DNA of 64,000 bases, from NCBI GenBank assembly GCA_004519485.1, contig CP038126.1:372001-436000 (forward strand), read 5' to 3'. Position numbers and translations under genes: made by a program. Under the pieces are notes generated by a model. That model saw only the letters and a program-made list of their open reading frames with translations, was not told the DNA's origin and ran no database searches. Shown in pieces: positions 11,464 through 24,616 of this stretch. The first letter of the stretch is position 1. Each line of letters starts with the position of its first letter. The stretch comes from Nannochloropsis oceanica (Eukaryota; Sar; Eustigmatophyceae; Eustigmatales; Monodopsidaceae).

Positions 11464-14377
11464 ATGGCAAGGGCTAAGGGTAATAGTAGTCCCGCCTTTC
11501 CACAGGCCTTGGACTCTACGTCGGTCTCTTACCAGAACTCGGAGGACACCCCGCTCGTGGTGGTGGGAGTGGGGGCTACGCATGGACAGCACGTGACGTC
11601 CGGCAGCAGCAGTACGCTCGAGATGGAATTGGAGGGAAGTAAGTCATGACATGAAAGAATAGGGGAGAGGGACGTGGACTTTTTGATGGGTTAACTGATT
11701 GAAGGACTTATGGTGTATTTTTTGGCACCATTCACACACGCCTTCCCCTTATCCTTTGAATGACAGTGATGCAAAACCGGCCACGCCGCGTCCTCCTCGC
11801 GTCTCTCGCCGCCCTTGCCCTTCTTATCCTCGGGTCACTCTTCCTATTCTCATCTCTGGGGCAAGGATCAGAGGGAGGGGGAAGGGGAGGGGAAAAGGAA
11901 GGGGTGGTGGAGATGGATGCGATACAGGCCATGACAGAGTCGGAAGTGCGCTTTAATGCAGGGCCGGACGGAAAATTGGGCGTATGCTACGATCCCGCGC
12001 ACAAGTAAGTGTGAAGAGGAAAAGAAGAAGGGGAAGGAAAAGGGGTAATGGCATCGCACCCAATCCCTCTACTTTACTTTTTTATTTCATACCATACCGT
12101 GTCCTGTTTTTGAGCTGAGTTGTCGTTTTGTCCCCTTATCAAAGTTCACCATCGATAACAATAATTGCAAACCATTATGACCGCAGTCCTGCTTTCCCCG
12201 GCGATGTGGCAAGGGCCTTCGCAGAGGTAAGAACAAGAGCACAAATGATAGAAGGGTAAACACATTAGCTTATCCCTTAATCCCTCCCTCCCTCCCTCTC
12301 TTCCCGGCCTCCCTCCCTCTCTTCCCGGCCTCCCTCCCTCCCTCCCTTCTTTCCCTCCCTCCCTTCCTCCCGCCCTCCCTGTGTCAGGACTTCGCCCGAA
12401 TCTCGAATCATTTTCGCCTTGTCCGCACATTTTATGCTGTGTATTATGGGACCGAAGTGATGCCCTTCATCACCAAAGCCGGATTGAAGGCAGCCTTGGG
12501 GGTCTCGATTGGTGAGGGAAGAAGGGAGGGAGGAAGGGAGGGAGCGAACGAGGTGGCACGGGGAAGAGGTGATGTATTTCTGTTTCACGCTGACGCGACA
12601 TCAATATTATTGACTACCTGGGCTCCGATTTTCAGCGAATTGCATTCATCCTCTTGGACTGATTGTTTCAAATGCCCCTTTCTGACACTCCTTTCTCCCT
12701 CCCTCCGACCCTACCGTCCCCCCCCCCTTTCCCTTCCCTACAGCCAACGGCCGAGCTGAAGAAGAGAAGGCTGCCGCCATCCGTGCCTATCACGCAAACC
12801 CTGACAGCATAGCCGCCATTTACGTGGGAAATGAGGACTTGATGCCCGTCGGTCCCTTCACGGCGGATGAGTTGATCGGGCATATCCAGGGTAAGGCATG
12901 GGGGGAGGGAGGGAGGGAGGGAGGGAGGGAGGGAGGTAGGATTTGCTTCCCGTGGGCCTTTTCAACCGCGGACGAGCGTATTAAGAGTAAGGAGGGAGCG
13001 AGGGAGGGTGTCATTTGTAATTCATCTTCTGGTCTTCACCTCTAATTACCCTCCCTTTCCTCCTTTCTCTCCCTCCCCTCCCTCCAGACCTGCGAAACGC
13101 GGGCGTGAAATGTCCGATCGGAACGGCCCAACGGATCAACGAGTGGGTTTCCCCGGGACCGGAAATAGACAAGTAAGGGAGGGAGGGAGGGAGGGGGAGA
13201 GTGTGACCAATGTGCCTCCTCAATTTTATCTTATGCTCTCTCCTTCCCTCCCTCCCTTTTTCCTTCCCTCCCTCCCTCCCTCCCTCCCTCCCTCCCACCC
13301 TCATCGCCATCAGGCTAGCAGGGCACTGCGACGTGATTGGCGTCAATCTGTACCCGTTTTTCTCCTCCCCCCACAACGACGGTGAGGCCTGGCAGCTCAC
13401 CACCCAGCCCATTGGTACGGAAAACAGCGGAATGAGAGAAATTTCTTTTATCTGCACCCACCCACCCACCCACCCACCCCACACCCACACACATATATAT
13501 ACATATATATATATATACATATATATATAATGTGCGCCTTGTCTTTCCCTTTTTCCCGTATAACTACCTCCACAGAGAATTGCAAAGGTCAATTCAATGC
13601 CGTTACCGGCCGTTTCCCCGGGCAGGAATGGAAGGTAAGCCCATCCACCCGTCTTATCCCTTTTCCTCCTTCCTTTCCCTACTCCCTTCCTCCTCCTTGG
13701 TTTGTGCGCTCCCGTCATATCCTCTTCCTCCCTCCACTTGTTTTTTAATGCCCCTATTCCCTCCCTCCCCCCCTCCCTTTCCTCCCTCAGGTGCGGGTGA
13801 CAGAGACAGGATGGCCCACGGGGGGGCAACGTAATTTTGCCGGGCATGACCCAAGCCTGGAAATGTCCGCCAAGTACGTAGTGGGAGGGAGGGAGGGAGA
13901 GAGGGAGGGCGGGACCGAGAAAAAGATGAAAGGAAATATGTTATCTCCCCCTCCACCCCCCCTTCCCCAAAATTGCCCTTTCTGTTGTCTTGTTTTCCTG
14001 TTTTCCCTTGTCTGTGTTCGTGGCACTCACGCCCTTATATTCTTCTCTCCCATTTTCATTCGAAGCAGAGACTCTCATCATGCTCTAATCCTCTTCTTGA
14101 ATACATCCTGATCCCAACATATCCTCAAGGATATTTTTTAATTACCTTTCTGATTCTCTTGAATACATGCTAATCAGACCATCCCCTCCCTCCCTCCCCT
14201 TCTTCCTCCAGGTACTTCCATGATTGGGTCGGGTGGGCGTGTTCCATGGGCAGCGACTCGTATTACTATACGGCCTATGACCGATGGGGCGGGAATCCGG
14301 ATTATGAAAACTTCTTCGGGGTGATGACAGCGCAAGGAGAACCTAAATTCGACCTACCTCCAGGTGGGATGTGCTAG
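11464..14377 (+). CDS. GH17 beta-1,3-glucanase, type II membrane protein
   Basis: Ten exons (11464-11638, 11767-12004, 12187-12226, 12388-12511, 12744-12890, 13088-13172, 13314-13414, 13576-13634, 13791-13873, 14212-14377) give 405 residues. A cytosolic head of about 65 residues precedes one membrane span (LLASLAALALLILGSLFLF), placing the catalytic domain outside or in the lumen. GH17 landmarks: GVCYDPAHN; RLVRTFYAVYYG; AIYVGNEDLMPVGPF with the acid/base Glu near residue 223; CPIGTAQRINEW; CDVIGVNLYPFF; VTETGWPTGG with the nucleophile Glu near residue 328; and GSDSYYYTAYDRWG. The enzyme should hydrolyse beta-1,3-glucan, such as cell-wall glucan or a chrysolaminarin-like polymer; which one is inference. 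Exon 3 could also start 42 nt earlier in the same phase, but the shorter form fits the family better. Several introns carry (GGGA)n after the donor and (CCCT)n before the acceptor. Confidence 0.92.
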
Positions 14378-14975
14378 AGAGAAAGAATGAGAGAGGAAAG
14401 AGAGGGTTGGAAATAGAGAGTGGGAAGGAAGAGAGAGAGAGGGGAGGGAAGGAGGGAGGGAGGGAGGCAGCAGGGTTGGCAAAGGTGGGGAAGGGGGAAA
14501 GAGAAAAGACTCATTGCATTCATCCAATTGAAAGGCGGGAGAGGAAGTAGGGAGGGAGAAGAAGGGACGATTGTTTGTAGTGGATTTCAATGAGGTAGAG
14601 GGTAGGGGGAAGAGGGGCTTCGGCTCATTTCTTTTTGTGAATTTGTAAACTGGCTCCGGAACATAAAGAGGAAAAAACAAACCCGAATCAACGACTAGAG
14701 AGAGAAGAGAGCAGCGAAATCAAACGCTGGAATCAAAGCTGAAAAGGGATTCCTGAGACTCACAAGCAACAATGTAATCGAGCGAAGAAGACGACGAGAT
14801 TTTAATATACTAGAAGGCATCCAATTCAAAAAACAGTCCATAAAAAACAAGACAAGGTACCCGGAGCTTACACGCCCGCCAACCTGCACGCACGCATGCC
14901 CCTCTTCCATCGTGTCAAGGGCTTTGATTACAGTTATTTTTCTTTAATTGAGGAATCCTCTTGATCAAATCAGGG
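14378..14975. other. Convergent 3' region
   Basis: Between the GH17 stop and the U-box gene stop. Purine-rich (GGGA)-type sequence covers about 14380-14500; the rest is plain. No gene seen. Confidence 0.4.
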
Positions 14976-16736
14976 CTAGCTATACAAACCTTTCTTCACT
15001 TTCTCCGCCTCAATAATTTTTCCTCCTGTTGTGGACTCCTGTCTTCCCACACCTTCCCCTCGTTTCCGTCGGGTCCACTCATTCTTCTTCTCCTGTATAT
15101 ATTCCAACACCATCCTCCTGGCCATCACATTTGGCACCAACAGTGTCTCCATCTTCTCCCCCGTCATGGGCGATGTGACGGGCCTCCCCTTTGCCTTGCA
15201 AAAATCGATGTGCGACTGAATCGATTGGCGGGAGTAGCTGATGCCGTCCATCGCCATCACCACGTCCTCGAATAAACACAACGAAAGTGGACAAATAAGA
15301 TCCTCCGGGGCTCCGTCCTCCTTGTCGAAAGGCATGTCCTCCTCCTCTTCTTCATCTTCTTTTTCTTCCTCCACGTCACCACCTTCCTCCTTCCTTCTTT
15401 CACTCCCAGCAGGGGGAGAAGCGAGCTCGCCGTAGAGGCCCTCTCCCTCAACCTCTCCGTCATCACGCCCACTCAGATCTACAGCTGCCAGATGAATGGA
15501 AGCAGCAGCGTTTTCTGCCGAAGCTGCCTCCATCTCCTCGCTGCATGCCTCTTCGCTTGTTGATGCGACATCTTCGGCTGTTCCTGTTGCGGCTGCTGCT
15601 ACTGTCGCCGCTGCATCTCTCTCTGCTGTCGCTTCTTCTTCTTCCGCTGCTGTCACAATTGCTGCTGCTGTTGTTGTTGCTGCTGCTGCTGCAGTTACAT
15701 CAACAGTATTTGGTTCGCCTGTCCGCCGCCTCAGCTCTTTCTCCCAAGCCACGGCCTTGGCCTTCCGGAGAGCGTGGGGCAGAAAATGGGTGCTATATTT
15801 CTCCATGACCTCTTGCATTGCTTCCAGCCGATAAATATGCCACCACCAGGGGGAGGAGGAGGAGGAGCGGTAGGAAGCAGGAATGCGTGCCTTAAGCACA
15901 TCACAGTATTTCTTCATCCTGAGAGCGGCAAAGAGAAAGAGCTCGTGGAAGTAGTCAGGTGACTCCTGCATCAGGATCCACTTCCTGCGCACTGTGATCG
16001 CCCTGGCGATTCTCTCTTCCATTCCTCCGTTCTTTCTCTCCTTTTCCCACTTCCTTTTACTCGAGGAATCTCCCTTCAAGTACATCAATGCATGCAACGT
16101 AAGGTCGGCATACGTCTTATCCTCGCGGTCTCCCGCATCCTCCCGATCCATCAACCCCACACAAACGGAGTCCATAATTGAGATGAAAGCACGTCGGAAA
16201 ACATCCAGGACTTGCCTCCCTACCTTTCGACGAGCCTTTCCTTCGTCCCACCAAACCGCACAGCCCTCACTCTCTGCCTTCTCCATCTCCCTACCTTCGC
16301 ATTCATTCCGACTTCCTTCCTCATCATTTAATTCACCCTTGGCCTGCCCCATCTCCCGCCATATTCTAAGCCATTCAACATCCACCATCACCATCTCGAG
16401 TGTCCTGATGGTCTTTCGCATGTCCCACAAGATTGACGTCGGTTTGGACTTTGCTTCCAGATTCTCCCGCTCATGCTCTCGATAAAGCCACAGGTTCACA
16501 AGCCACATCCAGGCAGATAGTAAACCTCGCTCAGTCCTTAGTTTTGGATCACAATCCTCAGAACAAGAATCCTTAGAATCACAACTCTTGGGATCAGAAT
16601 CCTTAGGGCCGCATACAGACCGGAGAATCTCTCCGATTCCTTCCCACTCCGTCCCACCATCCTCGTCCTCCTCCTCTGTCGCTCCCTCCATCGCGGCCTT
16701 GACGGCAGCATCCACTGCCTTCTGTTCATCCTCCTC

Positions 16737-16784
<48 letters not shown>

Positions 16785-19700
16785 ATCCTCATTTTCCTTT
16801 TGCTTTTGTTTCTCTTTTTTGTTCTTCTTCGACTCTTTCCCATCTCCTCCGCTTTCACTTCCAAACGCTATCCACTCTCTTTCGAGTTCCTCCCCACCTC
16901 CCCTTTGCGTTGCTGGTGCTGAATCTACCACTGCTGCTGCGCCTAATGCCAGCCCTGCAGCCCCTGAAACGTCTCCTGATGCTACAAGATGAGACCTTAA
17001 CGCGATGGCCTGAGCCCGCAATACCTTTTCCACGAAGGACAGCTGTTCACTCACTTCCTCCACGCTCTCCCACGGCTGTCCGAAAAACGGCTGCCTGAGG
17101 TTGACAGTGTTGTTGTCGCTGGTGCTGGTGCTGCTACTGCTACTGCTACTATCACTACTACTTCTGCTGCTGCTGCTACCGGTGCTACTGCTACCGCTAC
17201 TGCTCTTACTGCTACAGCTACGGTTGGCAATGTTGCTACTGCTGCTGCTGCTGCTACAACCACTACTACTGCCGCTGCTACAACCACTGCTACTGCTGCT
17301 GCTGCCATTGCCGCTACCACCGCACGAGAAAGGGGGTTCGTGGGGGCCATTGCGCTGAGCTACAGCCAGGTAGCAGACGCGAGTGAGGGTGAGGAGAGCA
17401 CCAGCGCCTAAAACAGAGATATCAGGCCCATCTGGGTCCCTCTCCTCCCGGCCAAAAACGCGGCTTCCGCCCGTCGCGTTCATTTCCCCCTTCTCCCTCG
17501 CCACCTCTTCATTCGCCCGCCGGACCCAATGTATGGCCTGCCGTTCGCTCAGCCACCACGCCTCCCTCTCGTACACCCTCATGATACCCAGGGTCCCTAA
17601 CACGCGACCATGCACTCCCGAGGACCAGAACCGACGAGTCTTTGGGGTCTGCGTTATTGCCAAGAGCTTGTCCTGGATTGTCGCCCACCGCTCGGTGGCA
17701 GTGGCGGTGGCGGCAGCAGTAGCCGCCGCCACAGCAGTAGCAGTCGGGGATGATGCAGATGCCGCTGTCGTGCTGTTCATAGTTGCTCCTCCCGTTTCTA
17801 CTACTTCTGGTGAGGATGGTGATACTGCTGCCGCTGCTGTTGTCACCGCTACAGGCACCACCGCTGACGCACTCTTCTTCTTATGCTTCTTCTGGTACTT
17901 TTTACTTCCTTCTTCCCTTCGTATAGCCCCGCTTCCTCCTCCTTTTTCTTCCTCCTCTCCCAACAGCGCCCACACGACCTGTCGCACATCACTTTCCGGT
18001 GGCAATCCCCCTTTCAAGAGCAATGCGCGAAGGAGTGGGAGGCCTTCAGTGGCGATTAAAGCCTGGGCGGGGGTATAGCTGGCCCGAAAAAGAATTTGAA
18101 TGGCTTGGTGGGGACACGGGGGCAAGAGAGGGAGAGGGGCATACCCTAAACCATCACAAGCCTCATGCAAAGGCTTTGCGGATATGGGCGGCGGCGTCTT
18201 CGTTCCCTCTCCTATCGCCTCTCTCCCCTTCACTTTCTCATCTTCCCTTGCTCCCACGTTGTCTTCCTTCTCTCCTTTCAATGACATGCCTGCCGTTACC
18301 TTTTTCATTCTCATTTCCTTCTCCTGCACTGCATCGACAAAAATGCTCCTAAACACCTCCTCCTCCCTCTCTCCCTCCATCAGCATCTGCAACGCGCGAG
18401 ACACCAACCCCCTCCTGCCCTTCCGAATTCGGGCCCTGCATCCCTTTAACACCACAATAGCATCCGCCACACGCCTATACACCGGGGGGACCCACGATTC
18501 ATCGAGATCGCCATCGGCCCACTTCCCTCTGAGTGCCCACTGGAGCCTCCCCTCTTCATCCTCCGAGAGGTCGGGGAGCAAGGGGAGGGTGCACTCTTGC
18601 ACTTGTAAGACTCGGTCCGCCCACAAATACTCTATCCCCTCCTTTATGGCCGCAGATACCAATTCCTCCGCCGGGGACAAAATCTCTTCCCTATCTCGGC
18701 GCTCCTCCTCCTCCTTCGTCTTCTTCGTTTTTTCCGAGGCCAAGGCAACCGCTTTTCCCACGATTTTCTGGATGGATAATTGCTGCTGCTGATAATGGTG
18801 ACCCTCCCGCTGCTCCTGCTGCTGCTCCTGCTGCTCCTCCCGCTGCTCCTGCTGCTCTTGCGCTTCTTGCAGCCTCGCCCCGTCTTCGCTTCCATCCACC
18901 ATCTCTCTTCCCCTCCCCCTCAATGCTTCTTCTTCACCTTCACTTACCAACAGGTCAAAAAGAAACTGACGATAGCGAGGGACATCTCGCTGGAGCCGCA
19001 ACAAGGCATCCAGTACGGCCATTGCTCTCTCCCGCCTTCTTTCCTGTCCTCCGATCCACTTCTGCTCCTTCTGCTTCTCCTCTGTATCGTTCTCCTCCGT
19101 GGTAAAGGCATTTTTTCCACCAGCAGCTCCTCCCCTTCCCCCTCCCTCCATTTCGTTGTCGTCCTGCACCTTCATCCTATATTTCCCGTCTTCCTCTCTC
19201 CCGCCCCCCCTCCCCGGTCTCTCCCCCCCCTCTCCTACCACCTTCTGCATGTCTCCAATCACTGCAGAGATGTACGCTTCCGCCGACAGACTCTTTAGAG
19301 ATGTCTCTTGCTTGTGCATGTCCGTCATAAACTTGCTCAATCGCCAACACACCGGGTCACGGGGATCTCGTACATGCTTCCATCTGATTCCCTCCTTCTC
19401 TATTTCCACCTCCCCTAGTAATATCCACTTTATCGCATCTCCCAACTCCCGTCGGGTCTCGTCTGCGCACATCTTTTCCACCGCTGCCAGTGACAATCCA
19501 CATCGGGACGATCCCCCGCCTAACTGACCTCGGGTAGTCTCGCATGCGGCTGCGGCCGCTGCTGCACGTTTCCGAAACGCGGCACGCATCGCAAAAGAAA
19601 GCGAAAGGTATTTGGGTCCTTGTTCGAGGGGGGACTCTCTATCGCCAGAGGAGGGATGTAGCAAGTCCTGGCCAGAGGAAAGCCGAGGGAGGCAAGGAAG

Positions 19701-21227
19701 GATAGCGCGGAGCTCATTCTGGAGGCGATTGAGGGTAAGAGGGTCCAAGTGTGCCTTCACAGCCTTGAGAAGCCTCAATGTGAAGCTCATTTTTTGGTGG
19801 AAGGTACCGTAGACAAGGGAGGTAGGGAGGGGGGCTAGAAAGAGCACGCCCCTGCAGAGGTGCATGATGGCCTCAAAGCGGGCGTGAAGGAAAGCGTGGA
19901 CATGGGCTTCGCTGGCATAGGCTGGGGGAGGTGCGCTGGGATCTCCGACACCTAGACCAGCACCACCAGCAGTTGTCGCAGCAGCTGCCGCAGCATCCTT
20001 CTTGTTATTGTCGCCCTTCTTCTTGTCGTACTTGGCATCACCGCTGCCATCGACTTTAACGTCTCCTCCTCTTCCTTTAAATTCTCCTCCTCCTCGTCCT
20101 GCCCACGCTGCTGCATCACCAGTTGTTGCTTCTCTGCTGCTGCTGCTGCTCCTGCCTCTTTTCCCCCCAATATCTCGCGAGCCTCCAACCCCTCCACCTT
20201 TCCCACCCTCCTTCCCCTGCTCCTCGTCCATCCCCACCGATGACGGCTGCATGTTTTCCTCTCCCCCATTCCGCTTCCCCCTCTCCCTCTCCCCCCTTCT
20301 TTTCTTCTTCACCTTCTCCAACACCTTCCGCTCCCTCCTCTCCAAATACACCACCACCTGCTCATGGGCCCATCTTCGCGCGCTTTCCTTCGGCTGCCGC
20401 CCGTACTCGTCCTTGACATACATGTCTGCTCCCGCCTCCTCCACCAACCACCTCACTATTTCCAAGTGCCCTTCCTCGGCCGCAACGTGCAAGGCCGTTA
20501 ATCCGTCAGCTGCCCTCTCCTCCCTCAGCCCCCTTCCCTCCTTCCCTCCCTCCTGCAGCAAAAACCGCAACACAGGCAAGTGACCGTAGGCTGCGGCCGC
20601 ATGGTGGGCCATCACTCCACTCTCCGTCGAACGCCCCCGAATGTCCGCCTTTCCCTCCTCCACCAGCCACCGGACCAATGCCTCATGCCCATATCTCGCT
20701 GCTATGTACAATAACCGCGCCCCTGCGTTGTTGTGCTCCGTGCCCTCAACATCCACCCTCCCTCCCTCCCTCCCTCCTCCTTCCTGGACCAGAAATCGAA
20801 CCACTTCCACATTGCCCCCGGAGGTGGCGATCGCTGCCACGCCGTTCCCTTCCTTGTCCCGGGCCCCGACGTCCGCCCCTCCCTCCTTCACCAGGGCCTT
20901 GACGCACTCTACCAAGCCCATGCAGCAGGCCCACATGAGGGGAGTCCTCCCCTTGTCGTCCTTCACGTTGACGCACGCCCCCCCCTCTCGGATTAAGAAG
21001 AGGGCCACGTCTTGGTGTTGTTGCTTGAGAGCCAGGTGGAGCGCGGTTCGTCCATCTCCCAAAGGAGCATCCACGTCAATTAAGCCTGGGCGGGACGGCG
21101 CAGTGGCGGTGGTGGTGGGGGAGAGACCGTGTTCATCCCCGTCGCTGCTGCCACTGGGAAAGTACCCAGCACTGTGGTCGCAGGATTCTTTCTCCCCCGC
21201 CGCTTGTCTGCTGCTACTGCTACTACC

Positions 21228-21264
<37 letters not shown>

Positions 21265-21914
21265 GTGGTGTTCTTATGGCTTTCGGTTGTCGATGTCTTC
21301 ATTTCCTCGACTCTACTACCCCCTTCGTTTTGGCCTGGAATCAACTCATTTCCTCCATTCCCTCTACAACATCCACCCTGCCCATGCTCCTCGTTGACCC
21401 TCCGCCGCTGCTGCTGCTGCTTCTTCTTCTTTCTCGCCTTCAAGGTTACCTGGTCCGTCTCCTTTTGTTCTTCGGCCTCCTGCTGCTGCTCCTGCTGTTT
21501 TTGTTGCTGCTGCTGTGGTTGCTGCTTCCGCCCGCACTCCAACACCAAATAGCGGACCATCTGTAACCTCCCCTCACTAGCTGCTATATGCAACGCCTGC
21601 AATTTCTCCGGGTCGTTGGGCGATGGCACATTCGGCCACACTCCACACTCCTCAACCAGCTGGCGACAAATGTCCACTTGCCCCTTACCGGCCATCATGC
21701 AAAAGAAGCCGGCCGCGTCGACGGAGTATGGAGCCGCTCGAGCTTGATCCAGGCCCCACTGCACGTACTCGGGGGGCATGATGCTCGTGTGCAATGTCGT
21801 CCAGAGCAGGTCAGGGTGTACGGACGCGTCGAGAAAGGATTGCCTTGGAAGCAGGGCAGGGGAATATGGTGGTAGAGTGGCACCTGTCGCAGCGCTGGCC
21901 TCCTGCTCCGCCAT
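14976..21914 (-). CDS. Giant ankyrin-repeat/U-box protein, putative E3 ubiquitin ligase
   Basis: Single exon of 2312 residues. The N-terminal quarter has seven or eight ankyrin repeats, for example LQALHIAASEGRLQMVRYLV, GRTALHLALKQQHQDVALFL, GRTPLMWACCMGLVECVKAL and LTALHVAAEEGHLEIVRWLV. The C-terminus holds a U-box (about residues 2200-2273): EDLICPLSLCLFEDVVMAMD, GISYSRQSIQSHI, then SPMTGEKM. U-boxes recruit E2 enzymes without zinc, so the protein probably ubiquitinates partners caught by its ankyrin repeats; this is inferred from domains. The roughly 1500 residues between are charged and helical, with many homopolymer runs (Gln, Ser, Ala, Glu) from triplet repeats, and match no domain I recognise. 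They do not look like the UFD2 core. An unbroken 6.9-kb frame without introns stands out among its intron-rich neighbours. Confidence 0.85.
16737..16783. repeat. CTG/CAG triplet run inside the U-box gene
   Basis: About 15 nearly perfect triplets encode poly-Gln on the minus strand. Similar shorter runs (poly-Ser, poly-Ala) lie near 15550-15700, 17110-17320 and 21190-21265. Confidence 0.85.
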
Positions 21915-22381
21915 GGCTGCGACAAGACGAGGGCGCGCGCTCGATCAGGATCTGTGGTGGGGTGGGAGGCGAACAGGACGATACACAAAGTTAGAGGCTA
22001 AGTTTAGGTGGCATGTTTCCCCCCATGTCACACATTCTTGGCAGGACTGCCGTCACGTGCTGCTCGTGGCACCTCGTCGTCCTGCATTGCCCACGCTTGG
22101 ATGGCACGTTTGCATGTACACATAGCAGGTGCCCGGGAAAGGCCGAACGAGTTGAAATACCTTTTTGATTGTGAACGCGCTGTAGACACTAATCAGTACG
22201 CAATCCTGGTCATCGTTCGTTCTTATGCTTGTCGTGCATGTTGTGGTGGTGGTCGTGGCGAGCCAGAAGGCTCGAGTGTCCAAGCGCGAGATATAGACCT
22301 CAAAACAACCTCCTCTGTCACCCTTCAATCAAGTCAAAAGCCCCATTACCACTGCCTTTCAATCCATAAGACGCTGCCTTA
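21915..22381. other. Divergent intergenic region
   Basis: Shared upstream region of the U-box gene (minus) and the SET-domain gene (plus). Nothing distinctive is visible. Confidence 0.4.
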
Positions 22382-23934
22382 ATGCCCACTACAAACACAC
22401 CTACAGCCACAAGACATATGCCATCACGACGACCACCACCGTACCTCTACTCTGCAGTCCCCCTCCTTTTTCTAGTCGCCTTCATCCTCCCTAAACTCCA
22501 TGCCTTCCTCCCCGTGTCTCCCTACTCCACCTCCACCTCCACCTCCTTCTCCTCCACGGCCCTCCAGGCAAAGAAACCCTCCACCAAAAAAAGCTCTGGA
22601 ACCGGTGCCAGCACCGTCAAAGGCTTCGGGAGTGCGAAACCTTCCGCCTCCTCTTCTTCCTCCTCCACCGTGCAACACCCCCTCCTCAAAGACAAGGGCC
22701 ACCTCGCCCTCATCGACTGGATTCAGACACAAGGCGGACTAATAAACCACCTGGCTGTCGCCTCGATCCAACCCTATAATATCCGCGGCATCGTTGCTCT
22801 AAAGCCCTTCAAAAAAGGCGACATTATTATTAGCATCCCCTACTCCCTCGCCTTGGACGTCACCCCTCCCTCCCTCCCTTCCTCCTCCTCCACCCTCGCG
22901 GACCCCATCCCTGCTGCTCTGGAACTCCTTCGACAGCTTGACGACGAGGAGATTAAAGCGCGTTATGCACCTTACCTCGCCATGATTCCGTCGGCCACCA
23001 CCAAGCAGGGGGAAGGAGGATATGGCCTGACTACAGGTAAGTACCAAAAAGGGGACGAAGGGGGAGCAAGCGAGCGACACACTTGGGATGAGGGAGGAGA
23101 GGGAGGAAGGAGAGATATATATATGGAAACTAGAGGCTCATCATGCCCTGATTTACCATAAATCGTTTATCCATGCCACCATTTTGGTGATTTATCTCAT
23201 TCTCCTCCTATCCTTCCTCCCTCCCTCCCTCCCTCCCTCCCTCCCTCCCTCCCTCCCTCCCTCTCCTACACGTAGATTTCTTCACGAAAAGCGAGCTCGA
23301 AAGCTTGCAATGGCCCCCCACTCTCGTCGAGACCAACAACCGCATCCAACGCACACAGGAGGCAGCGAAGGAGGGCGGGAGGGAGGAAGGCCTCGTCCGA
23401 TGGGCAGTGTGGATGGTGGTCAGTCGGTCGCTGGGAATTGCACCTGCCTTGCTGGGGGAGGGGGAGGGAGGGAGAGGCGGAGGGAGGAGTGGCCAGAGAC
23501 AGGTTTTGATCCCCTTCCTCGACTTGTGTAACCACGACGAGGGGAGCCCCCATGTGCTGACTGGGCGGGAGGGAGGGATGCTTAAGGTGGTCGCCGGGAG
23601 GGAGGTAGGAGTGGGGGAGGAGGTAGCATTTGCCTATGGAGGGGGGCAGTTGACCAGCGACCGGTTCGTGCAGGATTACGGATTTTTGGAGGAGAAGGGG
23701 GGGGAGGGAGGGGGGAATGGAGGGAGGGATTGGGACAGGAGGATGGTGCGGGGAATGATAAAGGCGGGGAGGAGGGAGGAGGTGGAGAGATTTGTGGCGG
23801 GCTTTAGAGAAGAGGAGGAGGAGGAGAAGGAAGAGAAGGAGGGATGGAAAGAGGACGTGGGGGAGAGGGCTAAGATGGCACGGAGGTTTGCCAGAAGGAT
23901 GCGAGCAGCATGTGTGGCGGAGTTGGCGAAGTGA
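22382..23934 (+). CDS. Plastid SET-domain protein lysine methyltransferase (Rubisco LSMT-like)
   Basis: Two exons, 22382-23036 and 23276-23934, give 437 residues; an alternative start is Met at 22418. The N-terminus has a hydrophobic stretch, YLYSAVPLLFLVAFILP, then KLHA|FLPVSPYS and a Ser/Thr/Lys-rich region. This is the two-part plastid targeting signal of algae with red secondary plastids, with Phe just after the cleavage point. The mature part follows the Rubisco LSMT/SETD3 family: IDWIQTQGGLINHLAVA, NIRGIVALKPFKKGDIIISIP, VLIPFLDLCNHDEGSPH and EVAFAYGGGQLTSDRFVQDYGF. These contain the SET signature Asn-His and the GGGxLTSDRFxxDYGF-like end that forms the cofactor and lysine channel. The substrate (Rubisco, aldolase or another plastid protein) cannot be told. 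Glu- and Gly/Arg-rich repeats interrupt the C-terminal domain. Confidence 0.88.
23216..23264. repeat. (CCCT)n tract before the SET gene acceptor
   Basis: An almost perfect tetranucleotide tract of about 12 units forms the polypyrimidine region of the only intron of the SET gene; the acceptor AG follows at 23274-23275. Confidence 0.9.
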
Positions 23935-24616
23935 AAGGGAACGGAGGGATGAAGGGGTTGAGGAGGACGGGAAGAACGGAGGGAGGGAGCGGAAAAAATG
24001 TCCAAAGAAAAATACAATGATTAGTAGATGTGTATCGAGCCCACCTGTCGGACCTTTCCTTTGAGACAGCTGTAGTGAATAGGAAGACAAGAAGCAAATG
24101 CTTATCAAAATAAAATTTGTATCAAGCCATTCGGTTGTTTCGTTGACTCCTGCCACCACTTTCCCCGCCGTTTTAGTTCATCTCTATTATTATCATGAAT
24201 TTCATCATCAATTATCGATCATCCCATCCCTTCTTCAAGCAATCGCATTGTTTATAAACCACTTGTGTAATAAAAGGAATGCGGGGCAAGGGGGCGTTGT
24301 GAGATGCTTGTGTGATACTGAGATGGGACCCTCTATTGATTTGTGCATGTGCGCGTGGCCCTTCGAGCACCCGGTACCATATATGTATATTTTGCTCAAT
24401 ATTTGTCACAATTATGGCATTGTGGTTGGGCTGTGCCTGTGGATGCACTTGGTACATTTAATGGAAAGGGACAATGGATGACCTCCCCACCCCCGAAGCA
24501 ACAGACACAGCAACGCGTTGCTTCTTCCTTCCACTTTTCCCCTCATGTCACTACACACTGTCATGTTTCTCACTCCACTCCCTTGTCTGCCGCTACCCCT
24601 GCTAGGTATAGACACC
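23935..24616. other. Intergenic region between tandem plus-strand genes
   Basis: The 3' flank of the SET gene and the upstream region of the PRP22 gene. AT-richer than the surroundings near 24080-24260. No gene seen. Confidence 0.4.
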
